Assembly: GCA_023443515.1 (NCBI GenBank)
Contig: JAEZUC010000066.1
Location: 1 to 14,525 of the forward strand
Source: Bacillota bacterium
GTDB lineage: Bacteria; Bacillota; Clostridia; Acetivibrionales; DSM-1351
Direction of reading: 5' to 3'
DNA length: 14,525 bases
Each line of letters starts with the position of its first letter. Position 1 is the first letter of the stretch. The translations under genes were made by a program, and so were the position numbers. This document shows, piece by piece, positions 7,069 through 14,235 of the stretch. A model generated the notes under the pieces. It was not told the origin of the DNA and ran no database searches. It saw nothing but the letters and a program-made list of their open reading frames with translations.

Positions 7069-10000
7069 TTACTCTTTAGAAAACTTTCTCTTTCTGGAAA
7101 TAATGAGCTGTGTTGTACCTGTAATAACTAGTACCGCTCCTAACAATAGCATCATATAGGTGTCCATCATTTCTCCTGCTTGTGGAAGTTTTCCCTTTTT
7201 ATCGTTTTGGGGATTGTTTGACTTGTCATTATTATCATCTGTCTTATTATCATCAACCCACCCAAAAGGTACCTCCTCGTCCTGCAAATCTTCAATTCTC
7301 CTGTTTCTAAAATCAAGCTTTAAAGTTTCCTTTTTATCCAACTTAATATCAAGTTTTTTAGTATCCAAAGCATAACCTTGAGGAGCTTTTGTTTCTTGTA
7401 CTTGATAGCTACCCGGCTTGAGGTCAGAGAATACCACCTGTCCATCGGCTCCTGAAACTACTTTTGAAACAATATTACCTTTTGAATCATACAGAGTGAA
7501 TTCAGCACCTGATAACGGTTTATTATTAATATTTATTTTATTAATAATTATTTTTGAGGTTCCCGTTTCTTGTGGGATGTCAGTTCCGGGTAACCCCACG
7601 TCTTTCTTTTTATTTACAAAAGTAACCTTTTTGGTAATGTTGTTTTGAACGACTACGCTAATGGAAACTGTTGAAACAACATACCCTTGGGGAGCTTTAC
7701 TTTCAACAATTTTATAACTCCCTACCGGGATATTGCTGAAAAAAGTTATACCGGATTTATCGGTTATTGATTTGGCGACAACTTTACCTGCATTATCAAA
7801 CAAAGTAAACTCCGCACCCTCTAAAGGATTTCCGGCTTCATCGTTCTTTAGGACTTCTATTGTTCCATATTGCTTCTTTGTGTTATTTACAACAGTTAAT
7901 TCTTTAGTATCTCCTGTTGTTACATTAACCGAGTAATCATTTTTGTTAAGTTCATAGCCTTCTGGAGCTGCAGTTTCACGAATTGTATATTGTCCTGCCA
8001 CCAAATTATTGAACCTAAGTTTACCGTCATTCTGTGTTATTCCTGACTGAATTATTGTTCCGCTTGCGTTTAATAGTACAAATTGTGCCCCGGGTAATAA
8101 TTTACCGTTTTCATCTTTTTTCGTTAGAACTAAATCTCCAAAAGATACTCCGGGAATAGGGTTATTCTTAATTACATTTTTAGAAAGTGTAACTGTCATG
8201 CCGGTTTTGTCTACATTTGTATCTACACTTGCTTGTATAGTATCACTTGAAGAATAGTATCCCGAAGGTGCTTTTGTCTCTTTTATATAATATTCACCTT
8301 TAGGAATATCACTGAATAGTACTTTCCCCAAGCTATCACTTAAAGCAGTTTTGATAGCAGTCCCATCGCCTTTGTTATATAACGTAAACTCTGCTCCACC
8401 CAGTGGTTGGCCTCCCGCACTTTGTTTCTGGAACTCTATCTTTGCGGTTGCCTTTTGGTTTTTGAAGGTTATAACATAAGGAATCTCCGAATTAATTTTA
8501 ACTTTTTGCAATTGGGTATTTAACAAATACCCATCAGGGGCTTTAGTCTCACCTATATAAAAGGTTCTGAACTTAAGTGAAGTGAAATCAGCTTTGCCGT
8601 CTATATTTGTAGTTTTTGTTGTTATTAATTGTTTGTTTATATCATATAAAGAAAACTCAGCTCCACTAAGCTTTTTGGAACTATCATCGGCATCTTCTTT
8701 TATGATGGATATTTGCCCGCGCTTAGAGTACCCGACAGCACTTGAATCATTCAAATTCACTATAACAGTATTTGCAGTACTGCCTGCACTAAATGCTGAA
8801 CCTTGGAAGGTTATACTGTTTTTTATAGTTGCGCTCTCTGTAAGTACATCTGTAGTAAATTCCAGCTGATAAACCCCTGTGACAGGACCATTTAATGTCA
8901 GTGTGAATATTTTGCTGTTGTAAGCTACAGAATAGGCGGTATTTGGCAATGGAGACAGAGGATTAACCTTTGTTAATGTTCCGTCTGCATTTAGTGCCAT
9001 CTCATACAACTTTACAGTATCTACATCCAATTCCAGTTCATTTTGCAAATGATCTGTTAAAGTTATGCCAGCCCAACTTACCATCCCTGTATTTATAGGC
9101 ACTACCCAATCAATACTGTCTGCCCCGGTTATGTACTGTGATGTCTTTTTAACAATTGGGTTTCTTATTACCTGTATTGCCGATGAGCTTACTGTCTTAC
9201 CATAGTTACTAATACTGGCGGTATTAGTAAAATTCTGTGATGAAAATTGATTAGTTTTTAGATAACTTTCCTTCATCTCAGTTTCATAGGATATATTGTA
9301 TGTTTCACAATCTGATATACCGTTAAATATGTATTGAAAAGTATCATTGCCAACAGTATCAGAATCTTCTTTATTTAAGTACGTCAAAGTACCCGCACTG
9401 GTAGTTACAATATTTCCACTATGATCCCGTACTTCAAAGCTTCCGTTTATGAACTTCATTCCAACAGGAACGACGTCATTAATTTCAGCCTTTGTAAGTG
9501 GTATTTTGTTTTTATTTACAGTTATATTCCACTTTACTCTGCGTGTTATGTAGTTATATTGCGTTTGTACGGTCTTTTTTATTATTTCGCTATCAAAAGC
9601 TTGAGTAGCCGGGCTTGATGTCTGAACTCCACCTCCAACGCTGGAGCTAAGGAGTTTTGCTGTATTTGGAAAATTAATTACGCCACCTGATATACTATTA
9701 CTAAAAAATTTACTATAATCCGTTACTTTGGTTCGGAAAGTGATTATGTATGTACTGTTAATGGTTCTACTTCCAAAATCATATCTTAACCCGGATTCGG
9801 TGGTTGTTAGTGTACCATTAAAACTCTCCCCGGTTTTATCATTTATGTCAAAAGAGTTATTTACATATTCAACTCCCAAAGGAAAATCATCAGTTACAAT
9901 AGGATTCACCATGTCAATTTTGTTTCGATTGACATATATAGTCCATGTAATAACATCAGTTTTATCTTTTTCAAAAGATATTTTGTTTCCGGCTGATTTA

Positions 10001-11451
10001 GCTATTACACTTAATCCTACGCCAACTCCAATTCCATCAGACGGGGCTCCATAATACGTATTTTCATCCCATGTAATATTTGCAGTATTATAATATACTT
10101 TACCGCCGTTCTGGTTTAAGTCAGCATTAATATCCGATACTAATGTATCAAAAGTTAATACCTGTGGCCCTGTTAATGTGCCGGTATGGCTATAAGTTAA
10201 TGTATTAGCAACGTATGTATATAAATCAGGTAATCCTAAACTGCTATCTGTGGTAACAGGAACACCATTTATTTTAACCGTTTCTCCAACTAAATCTAAG
10301 CCTGTAGGAATAGTGTCAGTAATAACAGGATTAGTTATGGATAGATTGGTTGTAGTTGAACTATGCTTACTATCTTCGAATAAAGGATCATTGTTAAAAT
10401 TAATAGTCCAATGTATCAGTTTATAATTACTTGAATCAACCTGCCCGCTCTTTTGAATCCAATTTAGTGCAACCTTTGCAGCAACTGTACCTTTGACATT
10501 TGTTCCCGTTTTTATTGTAGCAGTGTTAACAAAGTCAACATTTTCACGTCCACTGTCCTCTGAATAAAAAGCATTTAATAACGGTATTGTTTGATATGTA
10601 ATTACTTTTTCTACCCCAATGCCTATGTCTCCCGGGAATACATAGGTTAGCTTATGTGCTGAAGTATCAAAAACTAAATCGGCAGAGGTTGGTACACCAT
10701 CAACAGTAAATGAGTTACTAACATATTCCTGATTATTACTATATACATCCTCTACGGAAATATTTTTTCCTGTAGCATTTGTTGGCTTTACTTTGACAGT
10801 CCAGGTTATTATATTGCTTTGTGCATCATAAACACCTGACTTGTAGGTATCAATTACTAAATCCGGGTCTGGTGGTGGTGGAGGTTCCTGATGAAAGTTA
10901 ATGGTTATGGCTTTACCTGCAAAAGTGAATGTTATAGGCGCTGGTGAAGGGTTATTTGTTATGTTACTATCAAAAGAACCATTTATCGCAAAAGAGCATC
11001 CCATATCACTGTTACTAGATGAATCATCAACATAACTGTTAAAGGTTACTACAATAGAAGATCCACTATATGTCACTACCCCCATTTCGGTGTTACTGGC
11101 ATCCTTAATCGGTATACCACCGGAAGGCACACTAAAAACTATTCCTGTTGGCAAAGCAATTGTATGTGTTTGTCCGGCATGATAATGGTATTCAGTACTA
11201 CCACCATCATCGTCAAGTAGTTTAAATGCATACTCAATTTGAATTTTGGCACTGGTTGGCACATTTTCATACACCCCACCGGTGGGTAGTATTTCAGTAT
11301 CTCCATCCATAATCTTTAAGTTCGCTTTTGTAACATTAATCTGGTTTTGTGGTATTTCATCAGTAATCGCCGATACAATATTTATGGGTGCGATAATTTG
11401 AAACACCAGTGCTATTACTACTAATAGCCATAATTTTTTTTTGTTTTGCAT
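7069..11451 (-). CDS. LPQAG-anchored multidomain surface adhesin with Cna_B/SpaA repeats
   Basis: This 1460-residue wall-anchored surface protein has a signal peptide at about 1-28, an N-terminal beta-rich domain at about 35-188 and a proline linker (PPPPP, near 190-194). Five tandem Ig-like modules follow, each beginning with an IxW-type strand: ITWTVKV at 215, IHWTINF at 346, ITWTIYV at 501, VKWNITV at 639 and IDWVVPI at 780. Next are five Cna_B/SpaA prealbumin-like repeats (about 911-1000, 1002-1096, 1105-1190, 1195-1280, 1298-1383), each with GAEF/GAQF and an E-T/S-KAPxGY-like segment. Likely isopeptide trios are K918/E968/N998, K1202/E1250/N1280 and K1305/E1353/N1383. The second and third repeats are less certain. 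An Asp/Asn-rich stretch leads to LPQAG at 1422-1426, a membrane helix (about 1431-1451) and a basic tail. It has no YPKN-type pilin motif, so it is more likely a stalk-like adhesin than a pilus backbone. The ligand is unknown. Confidence 0.93.
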   Translation of the reverse strand: MQNKKKLWLLVVIALVFQIIAPINIVSAITDEIPQNQINVTKANLKIMDGDTEILPTGGVYENVPTSAKIQIEYAFKLLDDDGGSTEYHYHAGQTHTIALPTGIVFSVPSGGIPIKDASNTEMGVVTYSGSSIVVTFNSYVDDSSSNSDMGCSFAINGSFDSNITNNPSPAPITFTFAGKAITINFHQEPPPPPDPDLVIDTYKSGVYDAQSNIITWTVKVKPTNATGKNISVEDVYSNNQEYVSNSFTVDGVPTSADLVFDTSAHKLTYVFPGDIGIGVEKVITYQTIPLLNAFYSEDSGRENVDFVNTATIKTGTNVKGTVAAKVALNWIQKSGQVDSSNYKLIHWTINFNNDPLFEDSKHSSTTTNLSITNPVITDTIPTGLDLVGETVKINGVPVTTDSSLGLPDLYTYVANTLTYSHTGTLTGPQVLTFDTLVSDINADLNQNGGKVYYNTANITWDENTYYGAPSDGIGVGVGLSVIAKSAGNKISFEKDKTDVITWTIYVNRNKIDMVNPIVTDDFPLGVEYVNNSFDINDKTGESFNGTLTTTESGLRYDFGSRTINSTYIITFRTKVTDYSKFFSNSISGGVINFPNTAKLLSSSVGGGVQTSSPATQAFDSEIIKKTVQTQYNYITRRVKWNITVNKNKIPLTKAEINDVVPVGMKFINGSFEVRDHSGNIVTTSAGTLTYLNKEDSDTVGNDTFQYIFNGISDCETYNISYETEMKESYLKTNQFSSQNFTNTASISNYGKTVSSSAIQVIRNPIVKKTSQYITGADSIDWVVPINTGMVSWAGITLTDHLQNELELDVDTVKLYEMALNADGTLTKVNPLSPLPNTAYSVAYNSKIFTLTLNGPVTGVYQLEFTTDVLTESATIKNSITFQGSAFSAGSTANTVIVNLNDSSAVGYSKRGQISIIKEDADDSSKKLSGAEFSLYDINKQLITTKTTNIDGKADFTSLKFRTFYIGETKAPDGYLLNTQLQKVKINSEIPYVITFKNQKATAKIEFQKQSAGGQPLGGAEFTLYNKGDGTAIKTALSDSLGKVLFSDIPKGEYYIKETKAPSGYYSSSDTIQASVDTNVDKTGMTVTLSKNVIKNNPIPGVSFGDLVLTKKDENGKLLPGAQFVLLNASGTIIQSGITQNDGKLRFNNLVAGQYTIRETAAPEGYELNKNDYSVNVTTGDTKELTVVNNTKKQYGTIEVLKNDEAGNPLEGAEFTLFDNAGKVVAKSITDKSGITFFSNIPVGSYKIVESKAPQGYVVSTVSISVVVQNNITKKVTFVNKKKDVGLPGTDIPQETGTSKIIINKININNKPLSGAEFTLYDSKGNIVSKVVSGADGQVVFSDLKPGSYQVQETKAPQGYALDTKKLDIKLDKKETLKLDFRNRRIEDLQDEEVPFGWVDDNKTDDNNDKSNNPQNDKKGKLPQAGEMMDTYMMLLLGAVLVITGTTQLIISRKRKFSKE

Positions 11452-11457
11452 TTAGCA

Positions 11458-11471
11458 TCCCCTTTCGGTAA
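11458..11471 (-). promoter_or_regulatory. Ribosome-binding leader shared with the riboswitch 3' end
   Basis: TTACCGAAAGGGGA directly precedes the adhesin start, with the AGGGGA part placed 6 bases before the ATG. The identical 14 bases (6223-6210) form the last part of the c-di-GMP-I riboswitch and the ribosome site of the transglutaminase gene. No GGCAAAC or GACGCAAAGC aptamer core is present upstream of the adhesin, so a functional GEMM-I switch is not supported here. Confidence 0.7.
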
Positions 11472-11496
11472 AAAAAGTTAAAATAAAACATTTTAT

Positions 11497-11529
11497 AGTA
11501 ACTATAGATAAATACTTCTGATAGTTACT
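11497..11529 (-). other. Hairpin in the adhesin leader
   Basis: AGTAACTAT and ATAGTTACT form a perfect 9-bp stem with a 15-nt loop, 46-78 bases upstream of the adhesin start and inside the predicted leader. It is not followed by a T-run, so it is not a standard terminator. It may affect mRNA stability or be part of an unrecognised leader control element. Confidence 0.45.
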
Positions 11530-11585
11530 TTCTCTATATATTGGTAATAAATTAATGTTTAACTACATTATTGCACAACTTGTAT

Positions 11586-11614
11586 TTTATAGCAATTAGT
11601 CAAATGTCATACAA
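11586..11614 (-). promoter_or_regulatory. Possible promoter of the adhesin-sortase operon
   Basis: On the minus strand, TTGTAT (11614-11609) and TATAAA (11591-11586) are separated by 17 bases. The start would be near 11579, giving a leader of about 128 nt. The -35 match is weak, which would fit an activated or regulated promoter. Confidence 0.4.
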
Positions 11615-11622
11615 ACTGACAT
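11604..11622. promoter_or_regulatory. ATGTCA-N7-TGACAT palindrome, candidate operator
   Basis: A perfect 6-bp inverted repeat with a 7-base spacer (19 bases total) covers the proposed -35 element of the adhesin promoter. Its size and symmetry are typical of a dimeric regulator site. No regulator gene adjoins it, so the binding protein is unknown. Confidence 0.35.
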
Positions 11623-11675
11623 ATAATTCGTGTAATAAATTAGCAACATAGCATAATAGACAGGCGGGTATCGTG

Positions 11676-11688
11676 TTTTTTTTTTTTT
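11676..11688. repeat. Run of 13 T's in the divergent intergenic region
   Basis: The 370-base gap between the adhesin start (11451) and the divergent 131-aa gene (11822) holds the adhesin leader and promoter at one end and the small gene's promoter at the other. This homopolymer tract lies between them, with GC-richer sequence (CAGGCGGGTATCGTG) just before it and no hairpin to make it a terminator. It may bend DNA, act as an UP-like element or vary in length. Confidence 0.6.
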
Positions 11689-11757
11689 AATAAAAGAAAT
11701 CCAGATACAGGGTGAATTTGAGGATATAATATCTACAGTAAAGGTGTTGTGTATATT

Positions 11758-11786
11758 TTGATCTTAATGTAAAATATTAATAATAT
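11758..11786 (+). promoter_or_regulatory. Possible promoter of the 131-aa protein gene
   Basis: TTGATC (11758-11763) and TAATAT (11781-11786) are separated by 17 bases. The start would be about 11793, giving a leader of about 29 nt. A perfect TATAAT further upstream (11725-11730) lacks a matching -35 element. Either could be used. Confidence 0.35.
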
Positions 11787-11821
11787 TTTGTCAAATTATG
11801 ATACATACGGAGGTATTCATC

Positions 11822-12217
11822 ATGGCAACAAATGGTACAGGAGTTTTTTCAATGGATATAGACAAAGTAAACAAAGTATTCACTGTTTTTGCTGAAGGTT
11901 TTTTTTCAATGGAACAAGGGATAGAGTTTAGTGAAGAGTTTACAAAGGCTGCAATGGAATGCAGTAAATATGGGGACTATATTTTGATTGTTGACGCACA
12001 AGGTGTTAAACCATCCACCCCACAAGTGGCAGAAGCACTTGGAAATGTATTGGCTCTATATGCTTCAGATAATTTCAAATTCAAAAAACGATTTATGCTT
12101 AAGAATACTTCAGCAATTTCACAATCACAGGCAGCCAGATTAACAAAGAATATTCCCGGATTTGACACTAAAGTGATTTTAGTTGATACAAAAGAAGATG
12201 CCTTAAAACAGATTTAG
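11822..12217 (+). CDS. Small cytosolic alpha/beta protein, possibly STAS/SpoIIAA-like
   Basis: The start is the ATG at 11822 (131 aa), placed 8 bases after a GGAGG site. An in-frame ATG at 11798 lies upstream of that site and would have no ribosome binding sequence. There is no signal peptide or membrane segment. The alternating pattern suggests a sheet of strands (KVFTVFAEG at 18-26, DYILIVDAQG at 52-61, FKKRFMLK at 87-94, TKVILVD at 116-122) with intervening helices (MEQGIEFSEEFTKAAME at 30-46, TPQVAEALGNVLALY at 66-80). This resembles small Firmicutes proteins with a STAS/SpoIIAA-like fold, but no diagnostic motif confirms it. It is transcribed alone, divergently from the adhesin operon, and ends at a strong terminator. 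Its function is unknown. Confidence 0.85.
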   Translation: MATNGTGVFSMDIDKVNKVFTVFAEGFFSMEQGIEFSEEFTKAAMECSKYGDYILIVDAQGVKPSTPQVAEALGNVLALYASDNFKFKKRFMLKNTSAISQSQAARLTKNIPGFDTKVILVDTKEDALKQI

Positions 12218-12238
12218 TATTCTTTCTTTGAAAGACGT

Positions 12239-12269
12239 AAAATGCCATCCTTCATAATGGCATTTTTTT
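12239..12269 (+). terminator. Intrinsic terminator between convergent genes
   Basis: The stem AAAATGCCAT/ATGGCATTTT with an 8-base loop (12249-12256) is followed by a run of seven T's, 22 bases past the stop of the 131-aa gene. It also lies 47 bases beyond the stop of the convergent kinase gene and may end that transcript less efficiently. Confidence 0.88.
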
Positions 12270-12315
12270 ATTTGCACAATTGTTATAACTCTGCTTGACA
12301 ATAAATCCGCAAACA

Positions 12316-13269
12316 TTATTCAAAACTAAAGTTTATCTCCCCATAATTTTGACAGTATCTTTTTAAGTATTCCTGATAACTGTATTTATGTTCGGTAGTA
12401 CCTATGTGTTCCAATGCGTAAACAGCTGAAATACTCGCCATCCGTCCTATAGTCTCTAATGACAAATTCTCCAGGTAACCTTTTATAAGACCTGCTTTAT
12501 ATGCATCTCCAGCTCCCGTCGGATCTAAAACTTCTACAGGCCTGGCTGCTGATATATGTACTTTTCCATCCTTGGTTATCAGATTTGAGCCCTTTTCTCC
12601 TAAAGTTTCAACTATCAATTCTACATTATTTAAAATATCTTCCCGCGTCATATTTGTTTTTTCAAGCATCAATGAGTGCTCGTACTCATTTGAGACAAGT
12701 ATTTTAGCTCCCATAACACCTTTTATCAAATCCTCTTTTGAAAATCTTGGTATTAACATACCCGGATCAAAAAGATAGGGCACATTCATTTTTTGGCATT
12801 CAATAGCCCATTTAACCATTGCCGTCGGATCAGACGGAGATATTACAACCAATTGAACATCCCTCATATCAATATTGTTCAGACTGATTTCCGGATCTTT
12901 TGACATTGCTCCCGGATAAAATCCGGATATTTGATTATTATTAGAATCAGTTACTACAAAGCAAAGTGCCGTATAGTAATCATTTTTAATGTTAATTTTA
13001 CTAGTGTCAATATTGTTGTCATCCAACCATTTCCTGTACGCATCAAAATCTCTTCCTGCTGAGCCAATTATAACCGCATGCTCACCAATTAGACTCAAAT
13101 TATATGCTATATTGGGAGCTGTCCCTCCTTTTGATTTTGTAATAGTATTCGATACAAAGCTGACACTTAGCTGATCAATTTTATCGATTAAAATTTGCTC
13201 AGAAAATAAGCCGGGGAATTGCAGAATGTTGTCATAAGCAATCGTTCCGCAGACTATAATCTTTCTCAT
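12316..13269 (-). CDS. PfkB/ribokinase-family carbohydrate or nucleoside kinase
   Basis: This soluble ATP-dependent kinase of the ribokinase (PfkB) superfamily phosphorylates a sugar hydroxyl. I start it at the ATG at 13269 (317 aa), 5 bases after GGAGG. An earlier in-frame ATG at 13290 lies upstream of that site. The glycine-rich substrate region KGGTAPNIAYNLSLIG is at 47-62 with GSAGRDFD at 69-76. The C-terminal signature DPTGAGDAYKAGLIKGYL is at 249-266, giving the catalytic base D255 and the anion hole GAGD. The length is normal. The overall pattern is closer to the adenosine/nucleoside-kinase-like 'carbohydrate kinase' subgroup than to 1-phosphofructokinase, but the substrate cannot be assigned. 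It starts 38 bases after the two-TM protein gene, so the two are probably cotranscribed. This does not obviously link their functions. Confidence 0.9.
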   Translation of the reverse strand: MRKIIVCGTIAYDNILQFPGLFSEQILIDKIDQLSVSFVSNTITKSKGGTAPNIAYNLSLIGEHAVIIGSAGRDFDAYRKWLDDNNIDTSKINIKNDYYTALCFVVTDSNNNQISGFYPGAMSKDPEISLNNIDMRDVQLVVISPSDPTAMVKWAIECQKMNVPYLFDPGMLIPRFSKEDLIKGVMGAKILVSNEYEHSLMLEKTNMTREDILNNVELIVETLGEKGSNLITKDGKVHISAARPVEVLDPTGAGDAYKAGLIKGYLENLSLETIGRMASISAVYALEHIGTTEHKYSYQEYLKRYCQNYGEINFSFE

Positions 13270-13307
13270 AAATACCTCCATGAAATACACATAAACCTGC
13301 TATAATA

Positions 13308-13985
13308 CTAGTTGGGAGATTTCTCAATGCTGACTGTGCCGGAATTTATCCTTTCATTAATGGCTCTTTCACCCAATTTAAAGTCTGTAAAAATACCTTT
13401 ATAAATCTTGCATTTTTTATTGTTTTTTTCGCACATTGCCACACCAATACCTAGTTTATCGTATTCCTCACTGGTATCGTCAGATTTGTGTCCGTCCCTA
13501 TTAATACAATAAACATATATGAAAATTTCCTTATCTTCATCATTTGTTATAATATCGGCAAAGCATGATGACCATGAATTAGCTACGACTTTATTATCCT
13601 TTATATCTATAAGCTTGCCACCCTCAAAAACATAACTTCCACCCGACGTACTTTTCAGGTTAAAAAAACCAAGGCGGTTTTTTAAATTTTTATCTTGATC
13701 TTCATATTCAATTGATATTTTCCAAGCTCCAAGCATATCTCTTCTTCTAGCATCCAGTACCATTGAGGATTTGAAAAGAAAGCCGAAAATCTTTTCTTTC
13801 CCCAAAAATAATATAACGATAGTCGTAATGAAAAGTGCTAATATCAGTAAAGTTTGAATTCCAATCGGAAGCTCGGGTAAATAACATTGAATAATCCTTT
13901 GCAAGAGAGTCAAAAATACTATATAGATTGAACCTATTACAATTATAGCTTTACTTACAGCTTTTTCACGGTCGCTATAAAACAT
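13308..13985 (-). CDS. Two-TM protein with beta-rich soluble domain (unknown; Cap15-like layout)
   Basis: I do not recognise this gene with confidence. The start is the ATG at 13985 (225 aa), 6 bases after AGGGGG. A TTG 21 bases upstream has no good site. Two membrane helices lie at about 11-31 and 41-62, followed by a basic stretch (DARRRD) and a soluble domain at 84-225 made mostly of predicted strands: GAWKISIEYED at 86-96, GGSYVFEGGKLIDI at 115-128, EIFIYVYCINRDG at 153-165, KLGIGVAMC at 177-185 and YKGIFTDF at 195-202. Conserved-looking residues include W88, N162, R163 and D201. A two-TM segment plus a beta-rich domain of about 140 aa is the plan of Cap15-type (S-2TM-beta) antiphage effectors, but no cyclase gene is visible and the similarity is by layout only. 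It precedes the PfkB kinase gene by 38 bases. Confidence 0.8.
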   Translation of the reverse strand: MFYSDREKAVSKAIIVIGSIYIVFLTLLQRIIQCYLPELPIGIQTLLILALFITTIVILFLGKEKIFGFLFKSSMVLDARRRDMLGAWKISIEYEDQDKNLKNRLGFFNLKSTSGGSYVFEGGKLIDIKDNKVVANSWSSCFADIITNDEDKEIFIYVYCINRDGHKSDDTSEEYDKLGIGVAMCEKNNKKCKIYKGIFTDFKLGERAINERINSGTVSIEKSPN

Positions 13986-14038
13986 AATCCGCCCCCTAGT
14001 CCTCAAATCTTCTACTGGAATCGTATAATTATCTGTTA

Positions 14039-14047
14039 ATTATACCA
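14039..14047 (-). promoter_or_regulatory. Extended -10 promoter of the two-TM protein/kinase operon
   Basis: TGGTATAAT on the minus strand is a perfect extended -10 (TGnTATAAT). No good -35 element is present, as is usual for this promoter type. The start near 14032 gives a leader of about 47 nt. Confidence 0.6.
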
Positions 14048-14113
14048 TACTGCCCATGTAAATATATACTTATTTTCCAGTATTATTATGTTTTGTAAGA
14101 ATATAATTTTTGA

Positions 14114-14231
14114 TAGCAGGTTACTGAAACCCAGCTGTAATTTCTATCCGTCAGACGTTTTAGATAGAGTTTGCCCCTGATGGGCGCACCAGCATAAAAA
14201 AGCTTCTTGTATATAACAAGAAGCTTTTTTA
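14114..14231 (+). ncRNA. Candidate structured small RNA with intrinsic terminator
   Basis: The 229 bases between the two membrane-protein genes contain no ORF but fold well. Elements are GGTT/AACC (14119-14122/14128-14131), a three-way junction closed by GCTG/CAGC (14134-14137/14190-14193) with arms CTATC/GATAG (14144-14148/14163-14167) and GCCC/GGGC (14173-14176/14182-14185), and possible loop-loop pairing of TCAG (14151-14154) with CTGA (14177-14180). A perfect TATAAT (14102-14107) lies just upstream, without a good -35, and a 15-bp terminator follows, giving a transcript of about 115 nt. It matches no RNA family I know. The reverse strand folds similarly, so strand and transcription are uncertain. 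Confidence 0.35.
14196..14230. terminator. Bidirectional intrinsic terminator
   Basis: A perfect 15-bp stem, AAAAAAGCTTCTTGT/ACAAGAAGCTTTTTT, with a 5-base loop lies 6 bases beyond the stop of the 55-aa protein gene (minus strand). T-runs flank it on both strands, so it should also end any plus-strand transcript through the intergenic element. Confidence 0.9.
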
Positions 14232-14235
14232 TAAA

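Noticed and set aside
11676..11688. T-run as an intrinsic terminator
   Set aside because: No hairpin precedes it on the plus strand and no gene upstream on that strand would need it.
11452..11700. A second c-di-GMP-I riboswitch upstream of the adhesin, suggested by the shared TTACCGAAAGGGGA
   Set aside because: No GGCAAAC, no GNRA-capped P2 and no GACGCAAAGC joining segment occur in this leader. Only the last 14 bases match.
11798..11821. Upstream in-frame ATG of the 131-aa gene as the start
   Set aside because: The GGAGG site lies downstream of it and is correctly spaced for the ATG at 11822.
14173..14193. CTGATG followed by stems, recalling a hammerhead ribozyme core
   Set aside because: The core continues CTGATGG rather than CTGATGA, and there is no matching GAAA segment or cleavage-site arrangement. 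The reverse strand has none either.
14119..14193. Purine-riboswitch-like three-way junction
   Set aside because: The overall plan is similar, but the conserved purine-switch joining sequences are absent and no gene follows on the plus strand. Kept only as an unclassified RNA candidate.
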